From Pseudomonas sp. SCA2728.1_7 (GTDB lineage Bacteria; Pseudomonadota; Gammaproteobacteria; Pseudomonadales; Pseudomonadaceae): a stretch of 64,000 nucleotides of DNA. Position 1 is the first letter of the stretch; every line of letters begins with the position of its first letter. The stretch is from positions 2,480,001 through 2,544,000 of the forward strand of contig NZ_CP073104.1 in assembly GCF_018138145.1 (NCBI RefSeq), given 5' to 3'. Positions 25,873 to 36,359 of the stretch are shown one piece after another. The position numbers and the translations under genes were made by a program. The notes beneath the pieces were generated by a model. It ran no database searches. It saw only the letters and a program-made list of their open reading frames with translations, and was not told the origin of the DNA.

Positions 25873-26811
25873 TTAACCAAACAGCCAATACCCCAACAAC
25901 GTCAACACCGCCACTGCCAGCACCGGCCGCATCACGCGGTAGGCTTTCGGATGACGACGTTTCCACTGTTTGACCACGCCACTGAACTTGTCACTGAAGT
26001 TCTTGCTCCAGGCATAGGCCTGGTTGATCCCGCCTACGCGTTCATCATCAAGGTTCTGCGGTGCGGTGGCACGGCCGAGCCAGGCGCTGATCGCGCGATT
26101 GATGCGGGTCATGAGGCGATTGCTCAGCGGACGCTCGACGTCGCAGAACAGGATCACACGGGTTTGATCAGTTTCGTTCTTGACCCAGTGCACGTAGGTC
26201 TCGTCGAACATCACGTCTTCGCCGTCACGCCAGGCGTAGACCTGACCATCGACGAAGATCCGGCAATCATCGGAGTTTGGCGTCGACAAACCGAGGTGAT
26301 AGCGCAGCGAGCCGGCAAACGGATCGCGGTGCGGGTTCAGGTGACTGCCACCCGGCAGCAACGCAAACATCGCACCTTTGACGTTGGGAATCGCACTGAC
26401 CAGCGCCACGGTTTTCGGGCACAGGGTTTCAGCCGACGGCAGCGGTTTGTCGTACCACTTGAGGTAGAAACGCTTCCAGCCCTTCTTGAAGAACGAGCCG
26501 AAACCGGCGTCGTTGTTCTTTTCCGCCGCGCGAATATAGCCTTCGTCGAACAGGTGCATGGCCTCGTCGCGAATGGTTTCCCAGTTGTCGCGCAGTACGT
26601 CCAGTTCCGGGAATTTGCTGCGATCCAGGTACGGCTTGGACGGTACGCCGGAGAACAGGTACATCAAGGCGTTGTACGGGGCGAACAGCGCCGAGTGGTT
26701 GACGAACTGGCGCAGAACCGGCAAACGCGCCTTGCCGCGCAAATGCACATACAGGATGCTGCCCACAAACAGCAGCAGCACCAATACCTTGGCGGCTAAC
26801 GAAAAGGTCAT
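25873..26811 (-). CDS. lpxO: Lipid A 2-hydroxylase LpxO
   Basis: A 312-residue Fe(II)/2-oxoglutarate dioxygenase anchored by an N-terminal helix (about residues 5-22), which hydroxylates a secondary acyl chain of lipid A on the cytoplasmic face of the inner membrane. The iron ligands are HRD at His161 and Asp163 and His208 (DETYVHWV). FGSFFKKGWKRFYLKWYD and DVERPLSNR match Salmonella LpxO. The C terminus carries a further hydrophobic segment (LAVAVLTLLGYWLFG). AAGGAG lies eight bases before the ATG at 26811. The gene is probably transcribed alone. Confidence 0.93.
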   Translation of the reverse strand: MTFSLAAKVLVLLLFVGSILYVHLRGKARLPVLRQFVNHSALFAPYNALMYLFSGVPSKPYLDRSKFPELDVLRDNWETIRDEAMHLFDEGYIRAAEKNNDAGFGSFFKKGWKRFYLKWYDKPLPSAETLCPKTVALVSAIPNVKGAMFALLPGGSHLNPHRDPFAGSLRYHLGLSTPNSDDCRIFVDGQVYAWRDGEDVMFDETYVHWVKNETDQTRVILFCDVERPLSNRLMTRINRAISAWLGRATAPQNLDDERVGGINQAYAWSKNFSDKFSGVVKQWKRRHPKAYRVMRPVLAVAVLTLLGYWLFG

Positions 26812-26995
26812 CAACGACTCCTTGAATAAAGACAACGCTGCGCAATGCCCGTTACCCGGCATGGCAGCCGGCCATGATAAACACTACCGGCGCCGGGCAA
26901 AACCCGCCTTACACAAGATTCAGTGTTAAGAATTGCGCAACAAAGCATTTATTAGCATAACGATCCTGAACCCTGGCTGACCTGAATCAACTGGA

Positions 26996-27970
26996 TTACT
27001 GCTGAGTCTCCTGCTCAGTGAACAGATCGCTGAACAGCATGCTCGACAGATAACGCTCACCGGAGTCCGGCAGAATCACGACGATGGTCTTGCCCTGCAT
27101 CTCCGGCGTCTCTGCCAGTCTCACCGCTACCGCCATTGCGGCACCGCAGGAGATACCGCACAAAATCCCCTCTTCCTGCATCAAACGCAGGGCCATGGCC
27201 TTGGACTCTTCGTCAGTGACCTGCTCGACCCGGTCAACCATCGACAGATCCAGGTTCTTCGGCACAAAACCGGCGCCGATCCCTTGAATCTTGTGCGGGC
27301 TCGGTTTGATCTCTTCACCGGCCAGCGCTTGGGTGATTACTGGCGATGACACCGGCTCCACCGCTACCGACAGAATCGGTTTGCCCTGGGTATTCTTGAT
27401 ATACCGCGAAACACCGGTGATGGTTCCGCCGGTGCCAACGCCCGCTACCAGTACATCGACGGCGCCGTCAGTGTCGTTCCAGATTTCCGGACCGGTGGTC
27501 TTTTCATGGATGGCTGGGTTGGCCGGGTTATCGAACTGCGATGGCATGAAGTATTTGTCAGCATCGCTGGCAACGATTTCGGCCGCCTTCTCGATTGCGC
27601 CTTTCATGCCCTTGGCCGGCTCGGTCAAAACCAGTTCGGCGCCCAGAGCCTTGAGAACCTTGCGACGCTCGATGCTCATCGAGGCCGGCATGGTCAGCAT
27701 CAATTTGTAACCACGAGCGGCGGCGACGAATGCCAGACCGATCCCCGTGTTACCCGACGTCGGCTCGACAATGGTCATGCCCGGCTTGAGTTTTCCGCTG
27801 CTTTCGGCGTCCCAGATCATGTTGGCGCCGATCCGGCACTTGACCGAGTAACCGGGGTTGCGCCCCTCGATCTTGGCCAGGATAGTCACGCCGCGCGGCG
27901 CGATACGGTTGATCTGCACCAGCGGCGTGTTGCCGATGGAATGGGCGTTGTCAGCAAAAATACGGCTCAT
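26996..27970 (-). CDS. cysK: Cysteine synthase A
   Basis: A 324-residue PLP enzyme (fold type II) that forms cysteine from O-acetylserine and sulfide. The PLP lysine is Lys44 (YSVKCRIG), the substrate loop TSGNTG lies at 71-76 and the phosphate loop GVGTGG follows later. [20 protein letters not shown] is typical of CysK rather than CysM. The ATG at 27970 matches the family N terminus. It is divergent from the DUF748-like gene with 127 bp between. I see no CysB box that I would trust. Confidence 0.95.
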   Translation of the reverse strand: MSRIFADNAHSIGNTPLVQINRIAPRGVTILAKIEGRNPGYSVKCRIGANMIWDAESSGKLKPGMTIVEPTSGNTGIGLAFVAAARGYKLMLTMPASMSIERRKVLKALGAELVLTEPAKGMKGAIEKAAEIVASDADKYFMPSQFDNPANPAIHEKTTGPEIWNDTDGAVDVLVAGVGTGGTITGVSRYIKNTQGKPILSVAVEPVSSPVITQALAGEEIKPSPHKIQGIGAGFVPKNLDLSMVDRVEQVTDEESKAMALRLMQEEGILCGISCGAAMAVAVRLAETPEMQGKTIVVILPDSGERYLSSMLFSDLFTEQETQQ

Positions 27971-28097
27971 GGCTGGGTCCTTATGCAGCATTGAATTCAG
28001 CCTTCCAAGGTATGCCTGTTGCCTGGCGCAGTCCAGTCGGGTCGAACGTCTGCGCGGCGTAACAGTCAATCGCTTACATCGTCTGGGAATTGCCGTC

Positions 28098-29174
28098 ATG
28101 AAGCGTCGCTACAGTTGGCCACTAGGGATTTTCGCCGTCGTCGTTGTGTTGCTGATCGCGCTGCACATCGCCCTGCCCTACATGGTGCGCGACTATCTGA
28201 ACGGCAAACTGGCGGACATGGGTGACTACCGGGGTCAGATCACTGATGTCGATCTGGCCCTATGGCGCGGCGCCTACAAGATCAATGGGCTGAAAATCGT
28301 CAAGGTCGACGGCAAGGTGCCGGTGCCGTTCGTCAATGCACCGCTGATCGATCTTGCGGTCAGCTGGCATTCGCTGTGGTACGACCATGCTGTGGTGGCG
28401 CAAGTGAAATTCGTCAATCCCGAGATCAATTTCGTCGATGGCGGGGCCAACAAGCAGAACTCCCAGACCGGTCAGGGCACTGACTGGCGCGCGCAATTGG
28501 GCAAGTTGCTGCCGATTACCCTCGATGAAGTGCAGATTCACGACGGCAAGATCAGCTTCCGCAATTTCAATTCAAAACCGCCGGTCAACATGAACGCCAC
28601 CAACGTCGACGCGAGCATCTACAACCTGACCAACGTGGTCGACAAGCAGGGCAAACGTGACGCCCGTTTCGAGGGCAAAGCGCTTTTGCTCGGGCATGCC
28701 CCACTGGAAACCACTGCCACCTTCGACCCGCTGAGCAATTTCGAGGACTTCCAATTCCGCCTGCGCGCCAAAGACATCGAACTCAAAAGCATGAACGACT
28801 TCGCCTCGGCTTACGGCAAGTTCGACTTCAACGCTGGCCACGGTGATGTGGTGATCGAAGCCCAAGCCAAAAAGGCCCAGGTCAACGGTTACATCAAGCC
28901 GCTGCTGCGCGACGTCGAAGTGTTCAACTGGCAGCAAGATGTGGAAAACAAGAACAAGAGCATCTTCCGCTCGGTCTGGGAGGCCATCGTCGGCGGCTCG
29001 GAAACCGTGCTGAAGAACCAGGCGAAAAACCAGTTCGCCACCAAGGTCGAACTCAGCGGCAACGTCCATCAGCAAAATATCAGCGCATTCGAAGCGTTTT
29101 TGCAGATTTTGCGTAATGGTTTCGTACAGGCATTCAATGCCCGGTATGAGCGGCCGAAGCCGGATGCGGGTTAG
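28098..29174 (+). CDS. DUF748-like / AsmA-related envelope protein
   Basis: A 358-residue protein with one N-terminal membrane anchor (about residues 8-30) and a long periplasmic beta-rich domain. Segments such as [31 protein letters not shown] and [12 protein letters not shown] are the repeating pattern of DUF748/AsmA-like proteins, a group linked to lipid transport or envelope integrity. Its size is about one third of the large DUF748 proteins. The ATG at 28098 starts MKRRYSW; the longer frame overlaps cysK and is rejected. Its last 41 bases overlap the end of the convergent DUF2442 gene. Confidence 0.85.
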   Translation: MKRRYSWPLGIFAVVVVLLIALHIALPYMVRDYLNGKLADMGDYRGQITDVDLALWRGAYKINGLKIVKVDGKVPVPFVNAPLIDLAVSWHSLWYDHAVVAQVKFVNPEINFVDGGANKQNSQTGQGTDWRAQLGKLLPITLDEVQIHDGKISFRNFNSKPPVNMNATNVDASIYNLTNVVDKQGKRDARFEGKALLLGHAPLETTATFDPLSNFEDFQFRLRAKDIELKSMNDFASAYGKFDFNAGHGDVVIEAQAKKAQVNGYIKPLLRDVEVFNWQQDVENKNKSIFRSVWEAIVGGSETVLKNQAKNQFATKVELSGNVHQQNISAFEAFLQILRNGFVQAFNARYERPKPDAG

Positions 29175-29439
29175 AGTTCATCTCTGGAAAAGCATCCAGA
29201 TATAGAGTATCGGCGCCAATCTGAATATCCGGGGCCGGCCATTCAACGGTCCAACCTTTATCGCCCAAAATGGCAGTCGCAAAGACTTGGGGATCAAGCA
29301 AGGGCTGCAACTGCTTACACGTTTGAATATCTCGACTCAAATCGAGTGTCAGCGCTCGACCATCAACAAAGTCCAGTGTAAGCCGGCAATCAGAGAGTGC
29401 AGTAACAGCCGCCAAACGTGGTCGTTTCATGGATAGCAT
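29134..29439 (-). CDS. DUF2442-domain protein
   Basis: A 101-residue protein. Residues 4-80 (KRPRLAAVTALSDCRLTLDF, then VDGRALTLDLS and ADTLYLDA) fit DUF2442, a small beta-rich domain often encoded next to a DUF4160 protein in possible toxin-antitoxin pairs. No DUF4160 gene lies here, so it is an orphan. GGAGG lies ten bases before the ATG at 29439. The gene ends inside the convergent DUF748-like gene. The longer open frame upstream runs through REP sequence. Confidence 0.75.
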   Translation of the reverse strand: MLSMKRPRLAAVTALSDCRLTLDFVDGRALTLDLSRDIQTCKQLQPLLDPQVFATAILGDKGWTVEWPAPDIQIGADTLYLDAFPEMNSNPHPASAAHTGH

Positions 29440-29460
29440 CAATTCAGCGCCTCCAGGCAC

Positions 29461-29511
29461 ATGGGGACTGCTTCGCAGCCCTGCGGGAGCAAGCTCCCTC
29501 GCCACAGATTC
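29461..29511. repeat. REP-like element, type C
   Basis: GGGACTGCTTCGCAGCCC and GGGAGCAAGCTCCCTCGCCA form two adjacent hairpins. This is a third REP type, different from types A and B, and occurs once in the window, just upstream of the DUF2442 gene. Confidence 0.8.
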
Positions 29512-29718
29512 AGTGGACATCCTGAAGGCTATCGCCAAATCAACGAGGCCTGAATACTGGCCATCGGCCGAGACTGAGTCAACATGTGACGCCCCATTCA
29601 GAGACTGAATAAGCCGTCTGCGTTCACAGTCGACCGGCCTGCGCGTTATAGTCGGGCATCCGATTATTTCGCCCCCGCCCTGCCCGTCAGGTCGGCGTTA
29701 CCGTTCGAGGATTAGCAG

Positions 29719-30564
29719 ATGAAGTTCGAAGGCACCCAGGCCTACGTCGCCACCGATGACCTGAAGCTGGCGGTCAACGCCGCCATCACCCTGGAGCGGC
29801 CGCTGCTGGTCAAGGGCGAACCGGGCACCGGCAAGACCATGCTCGCCGAGCAACTGGCCGAATCGTTCGGCGCCAAGTTGATCACCTGGCACATCAAGTC
29901 CACCACCAAGGCCCATCAGGGTCTGTACGAGTACGATGCGGTCAGCCGCCTGCGCGACTCGCAACTGGGCAATGAAAAAGTCCACGACGTGCGCAACTAC
30001 CTGAAAAAAGGCAAGCTCTGGGAAGCGTTCGAGTCCGAAGAGCGGGTCATTTTGTTGATTGACGAAATCGACAAGGCTGACATCGAGTTCCCTAACGACT
30101 TGCTGCAAGAACTCGACAAGATGGAGTTCTACGTTTACGAGATCGACGAGACCATCAAAGCCAAGAAGCGCCCGATCATCATCATTACCTCCAACAATGA
30201 AAAAGAGCTGCCGGACGCTTTCCTGCGCCGTTGCTTCTTCCACTACATCGCCTTCCCCGACCGCACCACCCTGCAGAAAATCGTCGACGTGCACTACCCG
30301 GACATCAAGAAGGATCTGGTCAGCGAAGCGCTGGACGTGTTCTTCGATGTGCGCAAGGTGCCGGGCCTGAAGAAGAAGCCGTCGACCTCGGAACTGGTCG
30401 ACTGGCTGAAGCTGCTGATGGCCGACAACATCGGCGAAGCGGTGCTGCGCGAGCGCGATCCGACCAAAGCGATTCCGCCGCTGGCCGGCGCGTTGGTGAA
30501 GAACGAGCAGGACGTGCAGCTGCTTGAGCGCCTGGCGTTCATGAGCCGTCGCGGCACCCGCTAA
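29719..30564 (+). CDS. MoxR-family AAA+ ATPase
   Basis: A 281-residue AAA+ ATPase with Walker A GEPGTGKT (33-40), Walker B LLIDEIDKAD (Asp115, Glu116), sensor-1 TSNNEKEL and an arginine finger in LRRCFF. MoxR proteins act as chaperones that mature metal or cofactor enzymes together with a VWA protein. The next gene, 12 bases downstream, encodes such a VWA protein. The client enzyme is not encoded nearby. The ATG at 29719 is preceded by a purine-rich site. Confidence 0.92.
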   Translation: MKFEGTQAYVATDDLKLAVNAAITLERPLLVKGEPGTGKTMLAEQLAESFGAKLITWHIKSTTKAHQGLYEYDAVSRLRDSQLGNEKVHDVRNYLKKGKLWEAFESEERVILLIDEIDKADIEFPNDLLQELDKMEFYVYEIDETIKAKKRPIIIITSNNEKELPDAFLRRCFFHYIAFPDRTTLQKIVDVHYPDIKKDLVSEALDVFFDVRKVPGLKKKPSTSELVDWLKLLMADNIGEAVLRERDPTKAIPPLAGALVKNEQDVQLLERLAFMSRRGTR

Positions 30565-30576
30565 GAGGCTGATGCC

Positions 30577-31755
30577 ATGTTGCTCAACCTGTTCAATGAA
30601 ATGCGTGCCGCCAAGGTGCCGGTGTCGGTGCGCGAGTTGCTCGACCTGATCAACGCGCTGAAACAGCGCGTGACCTTCGCCGACATGGACGAGTTCTATT
30701 ACTTGTCGCGGGCGATTCTGGTCAAGGACGAACGCCATTTCGACAAGTTCGACCGCGCGTTCGGCGCCTACTTCAATGGCCTCGAAAAGCTCGATGATCA
30801 CTTGCAGGCGCTGATTCCCGAAGACTGGCTGCGCAAGGAGTTCGAGCGCTCGCTGAGCGACGAGGAACGCGCGCAGATCCAGTCCCTCGGCGGTCTGGAC
30901 AAGCTGATCGAAGAGTTCAAGAAACGTCTGGAAGAACAGAAGGAACGCCACGCCGGCGGCAACAAATGGATTGGCACTGGCGGCACTAGCCCGTTCGGCT
31001 CCGGTGGTTTCAACCCGGAAGGCATTCGGGTCGGCGATGCCGGCAAGCGTCAGGGCAAAGCCGTGAAAGTCTGGGATCAACGCGAGTACAAGAACCTCGA
31101 TGATTCGGTGGAACTGGGCACGCGCAATATCAAAGTCGCCCTGCGCCGACTGCGCAAATTTGCCCGCCAAGGCGCGGCAGAAGAGCTGGACATCGACGGT
31201 ACCATCGACCACACCGCCAAGGATGCCGGTCTGCTGAATATCCAGATGCGCCCCGAGCGCCGCAACACGGTGAAGCTGTTGCTGCTGTTCGACATCGGCG
31301 GTTCGATGGACGCCCATGTGAAGATCTGCGAGGAACTGTTCTCGGCCTGCAAGACCGAGTTCAAGCATCTGGAGTATTTCTACTTCCACAACTTCGTTTA
31401 CGAATCGGTGTGGAAGAACAACATGCGCCGCACCTCCGAGCGCACGTCGACCCAGGATCTGCTGCACAAGTACGGCGCCGACTACAAAGTGATTTTCATC
31501 GGTGACGCCGCCATGGCGCCCTATGAAATCACCCAGGCTGGCGGCAGTGTCGAGCACTGGAACGAAGAGCCGGGCTACGTGTGGATGCAGCGCTTCATGG
31601 AGAAGTACAAGAAGCTCATCTGGATCAACCCGTATCCGAAAGATACCTGGGGCTATACCTCATCGACCAATATCGTGCGGGATCTGATCGAGGATCAGAT
31701 GTATCCGTTGACGTTGCGCGGGCTTGAGGAAGGGATGCGCTTTTTGTCCAAATAA
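30577..31755 (+). CDS. VWA-domain protein (CoxE-like)
   Basis: A 392-residue protein with a C-terminal von Willebrand factor A domain whose metal site is DIGGSMD (Asp239, Ser243), preceded by a CoxE-like helical N terminus and a glycine-rich linker (residues 127-150). It has no signal peptide, so it is cytoplasmic and likely works with the MoxR ATPase encoded upstream as a two-part metallo-chaperone. This pair is common in pseudomonads; its client is unknown to me. Confidence 0.9.
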   Translation: MLLNLFNEMRAAKVPVSVRELLDLINALKQRVTFADMDEFYYLSRAILVKDERHFDKFDRAFGAYFNGLEKLDDHLQALIPEDWLRKEFERSLSDEERAQIQSLGGLDKLIEEFKKRLEEQKERHAGGNKWIGTGGTSPFGSGGFNPEGIRVGDAGKRQGKAVKVWDQREYKNLDDSVELGTRNIKVALRRLRKFARQGAAEELDIDGTIDHTAKDAGLLNIQMRPERRNTVKLLLLFDIGGSMDAHVKICEELFSACKTEFKHLEYFYFHNFVYESVWKNNMRRTSERTSTQDLLHKYGADYKVIFIGDAAMAPYEITQAGGSVEHWNEEPGYVWMQRFMEKYKKLIWINPYPKDTWGYTSSTNIVRDLIEDQMYPLTLRGLEEGMRFLSK

Positions 31756-31761
31756 CGGCCA

Positions 31762-31789
31762 AGGGTTCCCACGTGAGCGTGGGAACCCT
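31762..31789. terminator. 12-bp perfect hairpin after the VWA gene
   Basis: AGGGTTCCCACG and CGTGGGAACCCT with a TGAG loop. There is no T tract, but its place just after the stop suggests a terminator or mRNA end. The arm sequence is related to the outer arms of the palindrome at 37270. Confidence 0.65.
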
Positions 31790-31816
31790 CAATTCCGTGC
31801 GAAATCGGCGGCCGTT

Positions 31817-32365
31817 TTACCAACCTGTTGCGAGATAGGAATTGCAGAGCCTGTCCATAAAAATGGTGTCCTGAATCGCCGGCCCGACAGAGGCAGTTTT
31901 TTGCCCGCGACGTCTCGTTTTCCCTTTGGCGACCACTTTCGTCCCGCCGTTTGCCAGCTCTACCCTACGAGCTTTCTCAATATCCGTTTCAGAACTCAGG
32001 GTCGTTTCACTCTTCATCTCGCCCTCTGGCGACAGAAAACGAAACCTGACCCGGGTCGCCTCCGTTTCACTGTTGTTCCCCTCGGCAATCAGTTCCATGG
32101 ATTGACCACCTGCCTCTGTGCGGTGATTCCAGTGAAACATTCGCATCATGTCGACGGTTGCGGTGGACATGAATGTCTCGATACGCGCAACGATGTCCTG
32201 ATGACCGGCATCTTCGGCGTCCAGTCGTTGCACATTGTAGAAACGATCGACGCTCGCCCGATAAACCGGCACGCTGCCCACATCCTCATAAAAACCGACA
32301 ATGTGCCCATCGACACAGTTCGCACACTCGCCCTCTGACTGGGCCATCACTTTCATAAAACGCAT
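31817..32365 (-). CDS. Hypothetical protein, 182 residues
   Basis: I do not recognise this family. It is a soluble, mostly polar protein with no signal peptide. CANC near residue 14 could bind metal. The middle is mixed (MSTATVDMMRMFHWNHRTEAGG) and residues 140-160 are strongly basic (KVVAKGKTRRRGQK), a possible nucleic-acid-binding patch. AAGGAAG lies seven bases before the ATG at 32365. It is separate from the pxp operon upstream on the same strand by 118 bp. Confidence 0.7.
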   Translation of the reverse strand: MRFMKVMAQSEGECANCVDGHIVGFYEDVGSVPVYRASVDRFYNVQRLDAEDAGHQDIVARIETFMSTATVDMMRMFHWNHRTEAGGQSMELIAEGNNSETEATRVRFRFLSPEGEMKSETTLSSETDIEKARRVELANGGTKVVAKGKTRRRGQKTASVGPAIQDTIFMDRLCNSYLATGW

Positions 32366-32483
32366 CTGTAACTTCCTTGTAAAAGATGAAGACCGATAGT
32401 TCCACACCTCCTCGACGCGTGATGTAGGGCAACTTACCAAAGCGTCAGGAAACGTCTCGGTCTTCAGTCCGAAATAAGGACAA

Positions 32484-33401
32484 TTACAAGTAGGACTTCA
32501 GATAGTTGATATGGTCGTGCCATGCACGCTCTTGCATGACAGGTGTGAAGCGCACCTTGTCACCCGGCAGACGCTGCGCCAGCCTCGCCAGCGCCAACGG
32601 CGTCAACGCGCCCAAGCGTGGATAACCACCAATGGTCTGGCGATCATTGAGCAAGACGATCGGCTGCCCGTCCGGCGGCACCTGCACTGCGCCGAGCGGA
32701 ATGCCTTCGGAAATCATCGGTTGCCCCTGATAGTGCAAGGCGCTGCCCAACAAGCGAATGCCCATGCGATCTGCGCGACTGTCCAGTGACCAGGATGTAT
32801 TGAACACGTCAAACAGGCTCTGCCCGCTGAACTGGCCGATCTGCGCGCCGAGTACCAGATCCAGCGCTGCATTCGATTTCAAATCCGGCCGTAACGCCAA
32901 AGGCACTTCACGAAGCGACAGCGATTCACCGCGATAGCTCAGCGCCGCCCCCTTGGCCAGCGGCAAGCCTAGGCCATCCAGACCACCGAGCTCCTCGCGC
33001 ACCACTGTCGCGCTACTGCCCAAGACCTTGGGGGCCTCGAAGCCGCCGGGCGCCGCCAGATAAGCCCGGGCACCGAGCAACGGTTGCGTGAACAGCAACT
33101 TCTGTCCTTTACCCAACTTGAAACTGCGCCACGGCGCCAGCGGTTGACCCTCAATCTGCGCGCCAAGATCAGCTCCGGCCAGCGCCAGCAAGCAGTCCTC
33201 CTCGGCGATGACGGCAAAGCCGCCGAGGGTGATTTCGATCACCGGCACATCCAGTCCGTTGCCCAGCAACCAGTTGGCCCAGCTCATTGAGCACCAGTCC
33301 GCCGCGCCGCCCTGGGTAACGCCCAGATGGCGCACGCCGAAACGTCCTGCATCCTGCAACAGACAGAGCGGTGTACTCGCTTCAATCGTCAGTCGGCTCA
33401 T
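32484..33401 (-). CDS. pxpC: 5-oxoprolinase subunit PxpC (biotin-dependent carboxyltransferase-like)
   Basis: A 305-residue subunit of the ATP-dependent 5-oxoprolinase that converts 5-oxoproline to glutamate. LQDAGRFGVRHLGVTQGGAAD and the late NDRQTIGGYPRLG are typical of the KipA/PxpC family. Its ATG overlaps the pxpB stop (ATGA), so translation is coupled. It is the last gene of the MFS-pxpA-pxpB-pxpC operon. Confidence 0.95.
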   Translation of the reverse strand: MSRLTIEASTPLCLLQDAGRFGVRHLGVTQGGAADWCSMSWANWLLGNGLDVPVIEITLGGFAVIAEEDCLLALAGADLGAQIEGQPLAPWRSFKLGKGQKLLFTQPLLGARAYLAAPGGFEAPKVLGSSATVVREELGGLDGLGLPLAKGAALSYRGESLSLREVPLALRPDLKSNAALDLVLGAQIGQFSGQSLFDVFNTSWSLDSRADRMGIRLLGSALHYQGQPMISEGIPLGAVQVPPDGQPIVLLNDRQTIGGYPRLGALTPLALARLAQRLPGDKVRFTPVMQERAWHDHINYLKSYL

Positions 33402-34102
33402 GCCTGCACCTCCAGTGGCGTGTCATCGCCGCCCAGATTGACGAATTCGGCGTGACTGACCACTTCGAATCGCACCGTGTCGCCGGGTTGCATCAGGCTG
33501 TAACCATCGCGATTGCGGTCGAACAGTCTGGCCGGAGTGCGACCGATCAGGTTCCAGCCGCCGGGTGATGCCACGGGATACGCAGCGGTCTGGCGCTCGG
33601 CAATCCCGACGCTGCCTGCAGCAACTTTTTTTCGTGGGGTATTCAGACGTGGCGCGGCCAGAATCTCTTCGACCAGGCCCATAAAGGCGAAGCCCGGTGC
33701 GAAACCCAGGGCAAACACCTGATACTCCCGCGCACTGTGGCGCCGGATCACCTCCGTCACCGCCAGACCGCTGCGCTCGGCGAGCAAGCTCAACTCAGGG
33801 CCGACGCTCAAGTCATACCAGACCGGCAGCACATGGCACTGGCCAGCCGTTCGCGTATTGGGCGACAGGTCGATCAACGCTTCAGCGATCAATTCCCGCG
33901 CCTGACCCGGACTCAGTGCAGTCAAATCGTAATGCACCATCAGCGTCGTATAGGAAGGCACCAGATCGATCAGTTGCTCACCGAATGCCGTACGCAAGCG
34001 CTCACTGGCGGCGAGCATCCACGGCATGTTGGTTTCGGCGATTTCATCGAACAGACGCAGCATCAGGCAATCCAGTGCCACCACTTCAATCCTTGGGTTC
34101 AT
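33398..34102 (-). CDS. pxpB: 5-oxoprolinase subunit PxpB
   Basis: A 234-residue KipI/PxpB protein. Motifs [22 protein letters not shown] and [20 protein letters not shown] are those of the family. With PxpC it forms the part that acts on the phosphorylated intermediate, while PxpA contributes the LamB/YcsF-type subunit. It overlaps pxpA by four bases (ATGA) and pxpC by four, giving a strictly coupled trio. Confidence 0.95.
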   Translation of the reverse strand: MNPRIEVVALDCLMLRLFDEIAETNMPWMLAASERLRTAFGEQLIDLVPSYTTLMVHYDLTALSPGQARELIAEALIDLSPNTRTAGQCHVLPVWYDLSVGPELSLLAERSGLAVTEVIRRHSAREYQVFALGFAPGFAFMGLVEEILAAPRLNTPRKKVAAGSVGIAERQTAAYPVASPGGWNLIGRTPARLFDRNRDGYSLMQPGDTVRFEVVSHAEFVNLGGDDTPLEVQA

Positions 34103-34851
34103 GGCGCGCTCTGCTGATTCAAGGCCTCGCGAATGCGTTGCACGGCGGCGACCGAACTGGCGTTGTCGCCGTGCACGCAGAGGGTATTGGCGTGCAGCAG
34201 CAAGGCGCTGCCGTCGCTGGCGCTGAGGCTGTCGCCACGGGCGATGGTCAACGCTTGCTCGATGATCTTCTCGGGATCGTGATGCACCGCGCCCGGCAAT
34301 TGTCGTGAAACCAGTTTGCCGGCACTGTCGTAAGCGCGGTCAGCGAAGGCTTCGAACCACAACGTCACGCCGTACTCATCGCCAATCTGCTGCGCAGCCG
34401 AATTGTCGCGAGTGGCCATCAGCATCAGCGGCAGGCTGCGGTCGTAAGCGGCCACGGCCTGAATCACCGCACGCAGTTGCGCCGGGTTGGCCATCATGTC
34501 GTTGTACATCGCGCCGTGGGGTTTGACGTAACTGACGCGCCCGCCCTGGGCCTTGCAAATGCCATCGAGGGCACCGATCTGGTAATGCAGGATGTCTTGC
34601 AGCTCTTGCGCCGAATACGCCATGGAACGGCGACCGAATCCGACCAGGTCCTGATAGGCCGGGTGCGCGCCGATCTGCACGCCGTGGCTCAACGCCAGGC
34701 TGACGGTCTTGCGCATGATGCTCGGGTCGCCGGCGTGGAAACCACAGGCCACGTTGGCGCAATCGATGAAGGGCATGACCTCGGCATCCAGACCCATGGT
34801 CCAGCTGCCGAAACTCTCGCCAATGTCGCAATTCAATAGCAGGCGGCTCAC
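34099..34851 (-). CDS. pxpA: 5-oxoprolinase subunit PxpA (LamB/YcsF family)
   Basis: A 250-residue Pxp[12 protein letters not shown] at the N terminus and [12 protein letters not shown] and KPHGAMYN carry the conserved acids and histidines of the family. Translation starts at GTG 34851 after AGGAGTG; the open frame further upstream overlaps the MFS gene and is rejected. It lies 62 bp after the MFS gene and couples to pxpB. Confidence 0.93.
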   Translation of the reverse strand: MSRLLLNCDIGESFGSWTMGLDAEVMPFIDCANVACGFHAGDPSIMRKTVSLALSHGVQIGAHPAYQDLVGFGRRSMAYSAQELQDILHYQIGALDGICKAQGGRVSYVKPHGAMYNDMMANPAQLRAVIQAVAAYDRSLPLMLMATRDNSAAQQIGDEYGVTLWFEAFADRAYDSAGKLVSRQLPGAVHHDPEKIIEQALTIARGDSLSASDGSALLLHANTLCVHGDNASSVAAVQRIREALNQQSAP

Positions 34852-34913
34852 GGTGAACACTCCTGTAGGTGCTTGTCTTTTTATCTGTAGGACTGTGCTG
34901 CGCAGGTTATCAG

Positions 34914-36200
34914 TTACTGCGCATCGAGTTGCTTGCCACGGGTTTCCGGCAGGCTCAACGCCGCGATAATCACCACGCCGTAAGACACTGCGGCAAAGGC
35001 ACCAATGCCTACGCTCAACGGTACTTTCTGGCTGAGCAGACCAATCAGCAGCGGAAACAATGCCGCCAGCGCCCGACCGATGTTGTAGCAAAAGCCCTGC
35101 CCCGAACCGCGAATTCGCGTGGGGAACAGCTCGGTCAGAAACGCGCCCATGCCGCTGAAAATCCCCGAGGCGAAGAAGCCCAGCGGGAAGCCCAGCCACA
35201 GCATCACGCCGTTGCTCACCGGCAGCTGCGTGTAGAGCAGAACGATGGTGAACGAGCCGACCGCGAAGAGGATGAAGTTCTTTTTCCGTCCCAGCAGATC
35301 AGTCAGGTAGGCGCTGATCACGTAACCGACGTAGGAGCCGACAATCACCATGGCCAGATAGCCGCCGGTGCCGAGTACGCTCAAGCCACGTTCGTTTTTC
35401 AGAAAGGTCGGCAGCCAGGAAGTGATCGCGTAATAGCCGCCCAGAGCACCGGTAGTCAGCAGCGAAGCGCGAAACGTGGTGAAGAGCATGCCGGGGGCGA
35501 AGATCTCGTAAAACTTCGACTGAGTCTCCGGCGCTTGTTGGGCCTTGGCCTCGCGATAGATCTCCGGATCCTTGACCAGACGACGGACGAAAATCACGAA
35601 AATTGCCGGCACGATGCCGAGGATGAACAGCGCCCGCCAGGCATCTTCCGGCGGCAGCACCGAGAACAGCAGCGCATACAGAATCGCCGTCAGTCCCCAG
35701 CCCAGCGCCCACCCGGATTGCACCATGCCCACCGCTTTGCCACGGTCCTTGGCACGGATCACCTCGCCGATCAGCACCGCACCGGCGGTCCATTCGCCGC
35801 CGAAACCGAAGCCCATCAAGGTGCGAGCGATCAATAATTGTTCGTAGTTTTGCGCGAAGCCGCAGAGGAAGGTGAAGAAGGCGAACCACAGTACGGTCAG
35901 TTGCAGGGTGCGCACACGACCGATGCGGTCAGAGAGAATCCCGGCGACCCAACCGCCAATCGCTGAAGCAATCAGCGTGCTGGTATGAATCAACCCCGCT
36001 TCGCCGGTGGTGATGCCCCACATCGCAATCAGTGTCGGCACGACGAAGCTGAGCATCTGCGTGTCCATGCCGTCCAGACCGTAGCCGATCTTGCAGCTCC
36101 AGAACGTTCGGCGCTCCTGCTGGTTGATGTTGCGATACCAGTCGAACGGCCCCGGACGCGCCGGTGCCGTGGATGTTTCTAGGGTGTCGGGAGCACGCAT
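34914..36200 (-). CDS. MFS transporter, probably for 5-oxoproline
   Basis: A 428-residue major facilitator with 12 helices. The GxxxDRxGR-like loop is ILSDRIGR after helix 2, and the family resembles carboxylate/aromatic-acid symporters ([20 protein letters not shown]). As the first gene of the pxp operon, its likely substrate is 5-oxoproline (pyroglutamate); this is inferred from position only. A LysR gene is divergent 159 bp away. Confidence 0.9.
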   Translation of the reverse strand: MRAPDTLETSTAPARPGPFDWYRNINQQERRTFWSCKIGYGLDGMDTQMLSFVVPTLIAMWGITTGEAGLIHTSTLIASAIGGWVAGILSDRIGRVRTLQLTVLWFAFFTFLCGFAQNYEQLLIARTLMGFGFGGEWTAGAVLIGEVIRAKDRGKAVGMVQSGWALGWGLTAILYALLFSVLPPEDAWRALFILGIVPAIFVIFVRRLVKDPEIYREAKAQQAPETQSKFYEIFAPGMLFTTFRASLLTTGALGGYYAITSWLPTFLKNERGLSVLGTGGYLAMVIVGSYVGYVISAYLTDLLGRKKNFILFAVGSFTIVLLYTQLPVSNGVMLWLGFPLGFFASGIFSGMGAFLTELFPTRIRGSGQGFCYNIGRALAALFPLLIGLLSQKVPLSVGIGAFAAVSYGVVIIAALSLPETRGKQLDAQ

Positions 36201-36359
36201 GGCTTATCTCCGCAGGTTTTTTATTGGTCTTGTTCGTAGCCCCGACGACGCCTATCGTGGGGACCGGATGCGTCGATTTTTCGTCGCGCAGCCCTGCTGC
36301 GTCCAACGAATAAAAACCCGCCTTAGCCATAAGAAAAATTTGTCACCCGAGCCTTGCCC

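Noticed and set aside
29698..31557. 619-residue open frame on the minus strand
   Set aside because: It is antisense to the MoxR and VWA genes, with composition typical of a shadow frame.
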